Assembly: GCA_033297205.1 (NCBI GenBank)
Contig: MU859126.1
Span: 62,001 to 126,000 of the forward strand
DNA: 64,000 nucleotides
Reading direction: 5' to 3'
DNA from: Pseudoneurospora amorphoporcata
Lineage: Eukaryota; Ascomycota; Sordariomycetes; Sordariales; Sordariaceae
Part shown: one piece after another, positions 44,438-53,609 of the stretch
Position numbering within the stretch: position 1 is the stretch's first letter
How the letters are laid out: each line of letters starts with the position of its first letter
Notes under the pieces: model-generated
What the model saw: only the letters and a program-made list of their open reading frames with translations
What the model was told of the DNA's origin: nothing
Databases searched by the model: none
Program-made: the position numbers and the translations under genes

Positions 44438-46033
44438 ATGGCTGAAGTACTTACTGGCATTGCCGTCGCAACCGAATCCCTCACCCTCTGCATCAAGGCC
44501 GTCGTTGTCCTTAAAAGATTCTATGTGACGGTCAAAGAGGCAAGGGAGGATCTCAACAAGATCCTCAACCTGGTCGAACGAACGAGAAATCGCATCGAAC
44601 TCATGAAGATAACGCTCATCGAGCTTCGCAAATCAACTGACTCCGGTATTGCCGCAGGCTTCATCACTGCCTGTGATGGACTCAACCGAACTCTGGAAGA
44701 GCTGGTCCAAGAGGCGTCGGCCATTGCCAACGGTCAGTCTCGGTTTGGTATTGCCAGACGGTTGAGGTGGTCGATGAGCCACTCAAAGGTTGAGGAGCTT
44801 GTTTGCAAACTTGCGGAACAGGAGAAGGAGGTTACCAACTCATACGTGATGCTCAACTCGTAAGTTATGACCGTATTTTTGTTGGGAATTCTCGTCGCTC
44901 ACAACCGGAAACAGGTTGACTTCTCTTCGAACCCAACAAGAACTGCAAAAGCTCACAAGATCTTCTGACGAACGGTCAGAAATCACAATTGCCTTTTGCC
45001 AGGAACCAGAGGAGCGCCTCTCTGACGTCTCTACGTTAAGGAACAGCTCTGAAGGGCCCGCAAGTGGGGTTCGAATCTGGCTTGGGCATACCATCACCAA
45101 CTGCCATTCTCCGGAGTATCTCCAGTTGCGAAACGAGTTATCCGAAGCCGTGTACTGGGGTGACTGGGAAGTTGTCCTGAACAAGCTCGAGGAAGGATTT
45201 CGAACATTTGGCGAACTCTGGGGGAATGCGCCGCGAATGAGTAAGTAAACGTACTTTGGGCCAAGAGGGGTGAAACAAGAAGCTGATACGTACGACAACA
45301 CAGAGGAGCGAGCGCAGTATCACAACCTCTCGATGTGGACTCCTCTCCACCAAGCAGCATATCATCATGCCCCAGTTTATGTCGTTGAGCGCCTGCTGGA
45401 ATACGGAGCTTTCAGTAAGTCGCCCTTATTGCACTGTGTCGATCTTGCTCGTGATCTGGTTGTTGACAAAGGAGCAGAAACGCTCCGAACAAGGAACTCC
45501 GAGTTCAGCTATCCCAACTTAACTCCCCTCGAGCTTGCTCAAGAGCTGGAAGTTTTTCACCTCTATCACATTCTCAGCCCAGTGTTAAAGCGTCCTTTGC
45601 CACCAGACACGCTGCAGAGAATTGAGTATAACTTCCATCGCCTGATTCGCAGCGAGGTAGGGCAGCGTGTTGATGCAGAAAAGCTCTATCTCCCTGTCCT
45701 CGAAGCCCTCACGGAGCTCGACGGAGAGGCTGTGTGGTTCCCAATCAAGTTTGGCTATCCCGGTGCTGTACATCATCAACTATCTTCGAAGTTGTTGTGA
45801 CCGACACTAACGAATAACCGATTCAGGGATACCTTTTCCAGCTATTGGGCAGAGAGCTTCAAGTCAAATCTGTGAACATCCAGGGAAAGGCTTCTAATGT
45901 CCTCTATCGCATTATGGATGACGATATTTACGAGACCGACCAGATCTTCAACTTTGCCGGCGACCTCAAGCAGGAGAAAGAAATCAACGAAGAAGATACC
46001 GCAGAAGCTTTGCTCTTCAAGCTGGACTTGTGA
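44438..46033 (+). CDS. STAND-type fungal N-terminal domain protein with ankyrin-like segment
   Basis: Four exons by frame: 44438-44859, 44915-45240, 45304-45767, 45827-46033, giving 472 aa. Donors are GTAAGT, GTAAGT and GTACAT; acceptors are AACAG, CACAG and TTCAG; the last intron has a CACTAACG branch point. Residues 1-140 look like the helical N-terminal domain common in fungal STAND/NLR-like and ankyrin proteins: MAEVLTGIAVATESLTLCIK, a mid helix with NLVERTRNRIE, and RRLRWSMSHSKVEELVCKL, which matches the usual RLKW..K.KVEELL element. The middle contains an ELSEAVYWGDWEVVLNKLEEG helix pair and an NLSMWTPLHQAAYHHAPVYVVERLLEYGA ankyrin unit (quoted here in parts: WTPLHQAA, VERLLEYGA). No NTPase domain is present, so this is a reduced relative of sensor proteins. 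Role in recognition is inference. Confidence 0.75.
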
Positions 46034-47050
46034 TACCTCCAGCGCATAATAAAGGAAGGGTTCTCCGGCGAAAGATCGTCATTTCCGCTTTCGCTCCACA
46101 ATGGGCGAAAATCTGAACATTCTTGGTCGACGCCTTTGGTTGGGGTCTCATATTAGCGAAACTTCGCATTGTCAATTGACATATCATGGGGTTCGCGGTA
46201 TGAATCCTACCACAAAGGCACCAAAAAGGACTGGGCTGGCAGAAACGAGCTGCGATGCGCACCCGTCCCATGAGAGTTGCCGGAGTAAAATGTGCTGAGA
46301 GACTTGGTCCCCATCCCGAGATCGGCATCGGAGGGAAAAGATGTGAAAACCCATTCACATTTCCAATTTCCATAAACCACACCGTCGTGAAGAACCACAG
46401 GGCACTAAACGTTGACTCGCAGTAACGACAAGCCAGATCCCACAGCTTGGAAAGGTACCTACTTCTCGATACCGTCCGGGCTTCCATCCAGTGCGTTACA
46501 AAAAGCGAGGAGGTTGTACTCCCCTAAATTCGAGGGCCGACCGGTCAATGTCGCTAGAAGAGTAGTGGTAGCCAAAGATGACATAGACATGTTCTACAGC
46601 ATGGTAGCCCAGTAAGAACATTGAATTAAACAACTGCCAAATACTAATCTTCTCGCTTGTCAGGTAGCCAAGAGTGGCAGCTGGAAGCTATCAAACTGAA
46701 GGGTGTTGTATAGGTAGCCGCCGACTTTTGCAGCCCAGAAAGTGTATCCTTCTCCACAATCACTCTTCACCCGAGAAAGAAAAAGAAAAAAAAAAAAATA
46801 TGCAAAGCGCTTTAGCAGTCGTCACTAGTACGACAGCCATTATTTCCCACTGTCCTCCCGCTGTTTTGTTGTTCTCCCGTGATCGGGTTAAGTCGAAGCG
46901 ATGGCGAGTTCATTGATCCTTTTCTGGTGGTCTTCCCCTGGAACTGGTGAATCTTGTCCACCTTGCTTGCCACCGTCAAACCTCATCGTCTTCCTCACCG
47001 CAAACAAACCCCGAACTGAATTTACCCGTGGGTGAATGCGGGAGACGGAA
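46034..47050. other. Intergenic, convergent 3' regions
   Basis: 1.0 kb between converging genes. Contains an A12 run near 46788 and no ORF with coding character. Confidence 0.55.
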
Positions 47051-48347
47051 CTAGTCGACGCTCATCATTGACTCGTCATCCAATACGCCGTCCACATCCT
47101 TCGCACCATCCACATCTGCTTGCAACGTCTTCACACCATACCCGTCCTGCAATTGTGATGCTTCAGAAGTCTCGCCATAATCAGACACATAGCCATCCTC
47201 ATCCTCATCCACATGCTCAACATCATCAATGTAGATCTCCGCCACGTCCTCGACTCCAACATGTTGTTGCCCATCCTGCTGCTCTTCTTCTTCTTCCTCC
47301 TCCTCCTCCTCCCCCTTCCCCGCCGGCAGGACAATCTCCGTTACCTCCGCCTCCGCGATCTTCTCGTTCAACCGGATCTCTGTCACAAGAACTTGACACC
47401 GCGAGCATCGACCTTTCAAGGGGAAGCCCGCTCTGCGGAGGCTGTGGCGTGAAGGGCGCCACATCTCGCTTTTACACTCGGCCACGTACAAGCAGCCGCA
47501 GCTGGCTACCACGCTGCGGAGGAACAGGCCGTTGGATTTTGGTTTCGGCGTCGGCCGGGGAGCTCGAGAGGAGGACTGTCCAGCCTGGGAGGCCTGGGCG
47601 GATTTGGAGGGCTTTGCTTGGTTGTTGGGAAGGAGGGGCTCGCGAGTTTGAGTACTACTACTACTCCTCCTCCTCCTCCTCCTCCGGGACGCCGCGAGGG
47701 GCTAGAAAGGGAGTTTGGGTGTTAGTGTTTCCTTCTGGCTTTTTTTTTTTTTTTTTTTTTTTTCGTGAACTGGTGGTATGGGGGATGGATGAGAAAGGGA
47801 TCGGCCGCGTCCAGGAGAACAAGACCAGTCGGCCCATCTTGCTTCTGCCGGCTGGCAAGCATCAAGTTTGAAGGCTATTATTCTGTCGAAGCGAGGAAGG
47901 GAAACGACGAGGAGAAAAAAAAAGGAACGAAAGGGAAAATTGACTAACCTGGTCTGACGAGTCCGTGGAGTTTCCGCTGTGAGCCTCCACCGTTGGCTGA
48001 GATGGGGAGTGGGGGGACCCAAGCGTGGCAAGAGTGGTGTCTGCGTTGTTTGTGGGCGACGTTGTTGACGAGTCACCCGATGACCTGGGGCGTCTGTTCT
48101 GGTTGGATGTGTTGGATGGCGGCAGGCCCGTTTTGGCGGCAGCCGTGTAAGATACAGCCGGGGGATTGCCGTTTTCCGTCGGCATCGTGGTAGTCTGCCC
48201 TGGTTGCGATCGGGGCTCGTCGTTCTCGGTCGTCATTTCGGGGTTGTGGTTTGCTGACAATCCCTTTTTGAGGATATCAGCGTAAGATAAAGTTGAGTAG
48301 ATGGGTGTAATGCGTGGAACCTGGGGCACATGGTTCTCGTTTGACAT
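47051..48347 (-). CDS. Two-exon acidic low-complexity protein with CxC/CxxC motif
   Basis: Function unknown. Exon 1 is 47949-48347 and exon 2 is 47051-47701, with a 247-nt intron (donor GTTAGT, branch CACTAACAC, acceptor TTTCTAG) containing an A24 run on the sense strand; the frame is phase 0 and open throughout, giving 349 aa. Exon 1 is disordered (Ser/Thr/Asn/Pro). Exon 2 starts with seven Arg and a Ser run coded by AGG and AGT repeats, then a globular patch SCGCLYVAECKSEMW...GRCSRCQVLVTEIRLNEKIAE with Cys spaced CxC, C and CxxC, which could bind zinc. A poly-Glu run and a strongly acidic tail follow (EDVAEIYIDDVEHVDEDED). No signal peptide. The MSNENHV start is the first plausible ATG; a longer in-frame ORF upstream (to 48563) looks like leader. 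The plus-strand ORF across it is a shadow. Confidence 0.65.
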
Positions 48348-50191
48348 ATTGACAGAGCAATATTGCTGTTCTTTGAGGATGTTGATGCCTTGCGATAGTT
48401 GGAATAAACTTACTATTGTTTGATTCCCTGACGTTATCGTGCTCTCTGGTCCAACTCTTACGACCGAACTTTCCTGATGTGACGAGGTGTGGTCTTTCTC
48501 TCTTTGTCGATTTGGATGAGGGAAAGAAAAGAAGTAGGACTTTGTCAGGTCCATCCCGAACATGATTTTTCAGGATACTTTTCGTTCTTTCACCATTGTG
48601 GTAGCTCATGCAAGATAGCCGGATGTCCGGTGTATCGGTATGCACCATGTTTTTGGGAGTTCGGAATTATAATCATGATATCGGGTATCCGACGGGCAAT
48701 TTTTCCTATATGTGGAAGTAAGGCAGGATTCAACATGTGCGATAGCTACCTACGCACTTGCCCCTTGACGTTCGGCAAAGGAAACTGACAGCTATGAATT
48801 TTCTGCAAGACATGAAATACGCGTTGTTCAAGTCTACCTATACGGTACGCTCACTTGAGAATATGTCAGTACGAGGGAAAACCACTGCTCTAGGAATTTC
48901 ACAGCTTGCACTGTTCGGCTGGATGATGGGTGACCTGATGCTTTTCGACGGCCATGAAACATTTGAATTAATGGACATTGAAGGGTGAACTGTCGTTGCA
49001 AGTTGAGAATGACTGATCGTGAACGATTGTTTGTAAGGAGACAAGATACCTAACACGCATGATTTTGATTAACAACAGGTTATTTTCCTCCCATCTTTCC
49101 GACTTTCCTTGCTCTATCCAGATGTCGCGAGACTGAAGCACCTGGATGGAAGTCGGCAGGTCCATTTCCGCAGTGGATATTTCAAGTCGGTTTCTGGCAA
49201 AAATGGTTGCGTATCACGTCATGTCGCCTCGAGAACCAGAATCACTCAATGGCACATGTTGTTTTGAGTCAAACTTTGGTGATAGTTGTGCATCTCGATT
49301 GTTGTTTGGTTTGGGTCGTCATCTGTGGATCCACTGTGAGGCCTCTCAGCCACTTGCACGACTGGATCCTTTTTGCGGAGACAAGTGGCGCAGCGCCAAG
49401 CCTTGTTTGGACCCCTGGCTGTCTCTCATCATCCGTCACGTTTCGTTTCTGTCATTGCTGCTCTGCTTGACATGACATCGATGCCATGCTTCATGATCGC
49501 CAGTCGTCACAGCACGAGGACTGAACTCTACCAGGTACCAGACATAGTCAAACTAGGGCTTCGAATTAGGCCCCCAGTCAGGTCCTGGTGGCCATTCATC
49601 CAACTTACTGAATGCCTCACTTGTGACCACAACCATTCTTTTTAAAGCAGACTAGGTAAGGTGCTTGAACCAGACCACCCAAACGAGGCGCAATTCCCAT
49701 CGCCAAACAGCCACGGAAAACTCCAATTAACCGACAAACCTCCCCCCTCAGCCCATCTCGGACATACCACTTTCGTCCAAAATCTAGCAATCCATCTTGG
49801 GTGCGCCAAGCCGGCTGCCGAGACGCATTTAGATCCATCTCCATCGAATCCTATCCGTTCCATTGGGTCCGGTCACTCCTGTATAATCCTAGAAATCCAA
49901 AAAGAAGGCTGTGTCATATGCCACCCTCCTCAGGCCGCCGGAGTAATAGAACCTTTTTGAAGCCCGCCGCTTTGTTCCTTATAAATCTCGTCGTGCTCCT
50001 CTTCTTCTCCCCGATATCCTCTTACGCTTTCAACTTTACCTTGTTGAACCAGCACTACTTTGGCCATCAACATCCTCCTCCTCCGCCTTCGAGTACAGCA
50101 ATAACAACTACCATCACAACCACAGAAACTGTTACGGAAAAAGTGACGACCATCACCACTTCTGTTAAGCAACATCATCAACAACAACAAC
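48348..50191. other. Divergent intergenic region, including a possible membrane-anchor ORF before the chitinase
   Basis: About 1.8 kb. The left part is the promoter of the acidic-protein gene. At 49918-50292 a plus-strand ORF encodes a hydrophobic helix and a Thr-rich stalk and overlaps the chitinase start in another frame (separate entry). No other gene seen. Confidence 0.55.
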
Positions 50192-50292
50192 ATGGGAGGC
50201 GGTCCAGATTCTACCGGCTACCGCACTGTAGCCTACTTCGTCAACTGGGCCATCTACGGCCGCAAGCACCGCCCTCAAGACCTGCCCGTTGA
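49918..50292 (+). other. Membrane-anchor/stalk ORF overlapping chitinase start in another frame
   Basis: A 124-codon ORF from ATG 49918. Its first 90 or so codons read as a protein: a basic N terminus (SSGRRSNRTFLK), a hydrophobic helix (PAALFLINLVVLLFFSPIS), a Pro run, and a Thr-rich stalk with ETVTEKVTTITTS. After the CAA repeat (50178-50190) it runs out of phase over the GH18 coding sequence and stops at 50292. One base removed would join it in frame to the chitinase. It could be an upstream ORF, a real membrane-anchored N terminus broken by an indel, or chance. Confidence 0.4.
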
Positions 50293-51480
50293 GAAGCTGA
50301 CCCACATCCTCTACTCCTTCGCCAACGTGCGGCCCGATTCAGGCGAGGTTTATTTGACCGACCAGTGGGCGGACACGGACATCCACTGGGAAAACGACAG
50401 CTGGAACGACTCGGGCACGAACCTGTACGGGTGCCTGAAGCAGCTGAACCTGCTCAAGCGGCGCAACCGCAATCTGAAGGTGCTGCTGTCGATCGGCGGG
50501 TGGACGTATAGCAGCAATTTCAAGGAGCCGGCGAGTAGGGAGGAGGGTAGAAGGCGGTTTGCTGAAACTGCTGTTGAGCTTGTACGTTTTTCTCTACATG
50601 ATGTTTATCTCCTTACCAAATCATTTCTGGAATATCTTCAACTAACACAGCCAAAAAAAAACAGGTCAAAAACCTCGGCTTCGACGGTCTCGACATCGAC
50701 TGGGAATACCCCCAAAACGCCCAAGAAGCCTCCGACTTCGTCTCCCTCCTCGCCGCCTGCCGCTCCGCCCTAGACGCCTACGCCTCCACCGTGCCCGGCA
50801 ACCCGCACTTCGAGATGAGCGTCGCCTGCCCCGCCGGCCCGCAAAACTACGAGAAGATGGACTTGCCAGGAATGGACCGGTACCTAGACTTCTGGAACCT
50901 GATGGCGTACGACTACGCGGGCTCGTGGGACCAGGTATCCGGCCACCAGGCGAACCTGTTCCACTCCAACAGCAACCCGGCTGCCACTCCTTTTAGCACC
51001 CAGCGCGCTGTCGAGTATTACCTGTCGACGGGCGTGGCGCCTGACAAGCTCGTGCTCGGCATGCCGCTGTACGGGCGCGCGTTCCAGGGTACCGAGGGGT
51101 TGGGGCAGCCGTATAGTGGTGTTGGTGAGGGGACGTGGGAGAACGGCGTGCATGATTACAAGAAGTTGCCGTTGGAGGGAGCCGAGGAGCGTGTTGATTA
51201 CGAGGCTGGTGCTACATACTGTTATCATCCGGGCACCAAGACGCTGGTTAGCTACGATACGCCTGGTATGGCGAGCATGAAGGCCGAATATATCCGGGAA
51301 AGAGGCCTTGGTGGTGGCATGTGGTGGGAGAGCAGTGCTGATAAGGAGGGCCCTGATAGCTTGATTGGTATCGTCGTCGAGGGCTTCGGCGGCCTACATG
51401 CGTTGCGGTGGGACCAGAACTGCATCGAGTACCCGCACACCAAGTATGACAACTTGCGGGCTGGGTTTCCGGGAAATTAA
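50192..51480 (+). CDS. GH18 chitinase
   Basis: Endo-acting chitin hydrolase of glycoside hydrolase family 18. Two exons, 50192-50581 and 50665-51480, with an 83-nt intron (donor GTACGT, branch ACTAACAC, acceptor AACAG), frame phase 0, 401 aa. Features: YFVNWAIYGR strand 1, KVLLSIGGWTYSSNF (SxGG, residues 100-103), GFDGLDIDWEYP with the catalytic DxDxE ending at E144, NLMAYDYAGSWD with the substrate-binding Tyr/Asp, GMPLYGRAF, and GGGMWWESSADKEG near the C terminus. No chitin-binding module. Started at 50192 the protein has no signal peptide and would be intracellular, like the related Trichoderma group A enzymes without signal peptides. An overlapping upstream ORF (49918) encodes a membrane anchor in another frame and leaves open a surface-anchored form. 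Confidence 0.93.
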
Positions 51481-51761
51481 ATCGTCGTCGTGGATGTCGA
51501 TGAGTCGGATAGTGAATGTCGTCGGGATACATAGTAGTGCCATAGCAAAATGATACATATGCACAATCACAGTCAGCAGCGAATCTCAGGAGCGACGAGC
51601 ATTCGGTCAAGTCGGTCATGCCATTCCCATTTTTGCTTTGCCTCGCCAGTCAAAGGTACCCTGATGTCCGCTCAAAAACGCCATACATGATGTCCCAATC
51701 GTAGCGAGATGTGGTGTTGTCATTCCCCGTCCCGGATCATGCCCCTAAGCTTTCCAGCAAT

Positions 51762-52284
51762 TTAAGAGCTCTTCTCGAAGACGTAGGTGAGGTGGCAGCG
51801 ACCGCAGTACTGACGGTCCTGCATGGCAGCCATGAAGACACCGGCACCGCACTGTAGATATTGGGTTAGCGAATGATAGGCGTCGCTGGGTAATAAGGTG
51901 GCAACTCACGGTCTCGTTGGGGCACTCGCGGCGAAGACGCTCGATCTTGCCATCGGAGTCGACCTTGTAGTACTTGAGCACAGCGAGTTTGGTCTTTTTG
52001 CGCTTGTGCTTGATCTTCTTGGGGGTGGTGTAGACCTTCTTTTTTCTCTTCTTGCCACCACCACGGAGGCGAAGCACCAAGTGGAGGGTGCTCTCCTTCT
52101 GGATGTTGTAGTCGGAGAGGGTGCGGCCATCCTCGAGCTGCTTGCCGGCGAAGATCAGGCGCTGCTGGTCAGGGGGGATGCCCTCCTTGTCCTGAATCTT
52201 CTGCTTGACATTGTCGATGGTGTCGCTAGACTCCACCTCGAGGGTGATAGTCTTGCCCGTGAGGGTCTTCACGAAGATCTGCAT
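51762..52284 (-). CDS. crp-6: Ubiquitin-40S ribosomal protein S27a fusion
   Basis: Precursor cleaved after Gly76 to give ubiquitin and ribosomal protein S27a (eS31). Exons 51910-52284 and 51762-51851, joined over a 58-nt intron (donor GTGAGT, acceptor CTACAG), code for 154 aa. Residues 1-76 are canonical ubiquitin (MQIFVKTLTGKTITLEVESS to LRLRGG). The rest is S27a, with the basic GKKRKKKVYTTPKKIKHKRK start and a C4 zinc finger made from CPNETCG and YCGRCH across the splice junction. The start codon is fixed by homology. A CTCAG just upstream of the leader suggests an intron in the 5' UTR, not proven. In Neurospora this gene is called ubi::crp-6 (from memory). It shares a 757-bp divergent promoter with the S26 gene, so coordinated expression is likely. 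Confidence 0.97.
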
Positions 52285-53041
52285 GATTGCCTACTGAGAA
52301 GTGGTAAGGAAGTGTTAGAGACACAGAGACACAGCAGGAGAGAGGATTGCGATTTTTGCGATTCCTCGTGATGCTGCGCCCGGCTAAAACGCGCAAATGT
52401 CTGACTGGGGATGGAATGTGATGGGAAGCTTGGAAACATCGTTATCTTCCCTTCCTCCCGCCCGCAGGAGATATCCCCAGCAAAGCGATCATGGAAAATA
52501 TCGACTTGTGAATAACAACAAGGAGGGGGGTATCATAAAAAGATGGGTGTAGAAGCCGAGCACAGCACCACGATTCATCACATCATCGTGCAGACGTACC
52601 TAGACACAATGTCTTCCTCAGCAATCTGTAGACGGTGTGAAGGTGCTTGACGAGGAAGAAAAAGAAGTCGGGATTTGAAGGCGGCCGCGAAAGGCGGATT
52701 TCTTTTGTCAACCGTGCCCCACACAAAAAGCGGAGTCAGCTGACTTTCGCAGGCGGCTCGCACACAGCACGAACCTTAGGGTTTCTGGGAGTGGTAGCCC
52801 TGGGGCCAAAGCGGCAATTCACGTGGGTTGAAGCCCTCTGGGCAGCACTTGCAGCACAAGCACCCACTTGTGTGACGCACAGACCATTGGTGCCAAATTG
52901 TGGGCCCCACACAAGCTTGGCGCACGCTCCGCCGTCGTACTTTTGCACGTCCTGCCTTTTATCGAAATGTCGAACTTCTCTCCTCCGTCCTTCCAATCGA
53001 CAGCAACATCTTGAGAACCGTAACCTCAAGACACCGCCAAG
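52285..53041. promoter_or_regulatory. Bidirectional ribosomal-protein promoter region
   Basis: 757 bp between the divergent ATGs of ubiquitin-S27a and S26. No ORF with coding character. Expected to hold shared ribosomal-protein regulatory elements; I could not assign individual sites. Confidence 0.6.
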
Positions 53042-53609
53042 ATGGTCAAGAAGAGAAAGAACAACGGCCGCAACAAGAAGGGCCGCGGCCACGTCAAGCC
53101 CATCCGCTGCTCCAACTGCTCGCGATGCACGCCCAAGGACAAGGCCATCAAGCGCTTCACCATCCGCAACATGGTTGAGTCCGCTGCCATCCGTACGTCG
53201 ACGACGACGCCACTGGTTTGATCAAGAATCATTGCTGACCATGTCCCCCTCTCCACAGGTGATATCTCGGATGCCTCGGTGTTCGCTGAGTACACGGTTC
53301 CCAAGATGTACCTCAAGCTGCAGTACTGCGTCTCTTGCGCCATTCACGGCAAGATTGTCCGGTACGTTTGTCCGCCAGGCGGGGACAGCCACGTTCGCTT
53401 CCAAAGCGACGTGGGCGGCTGAGATGAACCTTGGTCGAACCTCTGCTCCCGCCAAAATTCTATACAAAGTATCCCCCGTCCCAAACTGACATGATTCTAG
53501 TGTCCGTTCGCGCGTCGGTCGCCGCAACCGCGCTCCTCCCCCGCGTGTCCGCTACAACAAGGACGGCAAGAAGGTCACCCCCACCCAGGGTGCTAAGACC
53601 ACCGCCTAA
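53042..53609 (+). CDS. crp-5: 40S ribosomal protein S26 (eS26)
   Basis: Small-subunit ribosomal protein near the mRNA exit channel. Three exons, 53042-53192, 53259-53361 and 53501-53609, with introns of 66 and 139 nt (donors GTACGT and GTACGT; acceptors CCACAG and TTCTAG). Both introns split codons and frame continuity is exact, giving 120 aa. Hallmarks: MVKKRKNNGRNKKGRGHVKP, the zinc-binding CSNCSR and YCVSCAIH pairs, and the basic tail GRRNRAPPPRVR with a short extension. Length matches the eS26 family (115-120 aa). Known in Neurospora as crp-5 (from memory). Divergent from ubiquitin-S27a. Confidence 0.97.

Noticed and set aside
47032..47871. 279-codon plus-strand ORF
   Set aside because: Antisense to a two-exon minus-strand gene with good splice signals and an acidic, Cys-containing product; the plus-strand product is poly-Pro, poly-Ser and poly-Phe from repeats.
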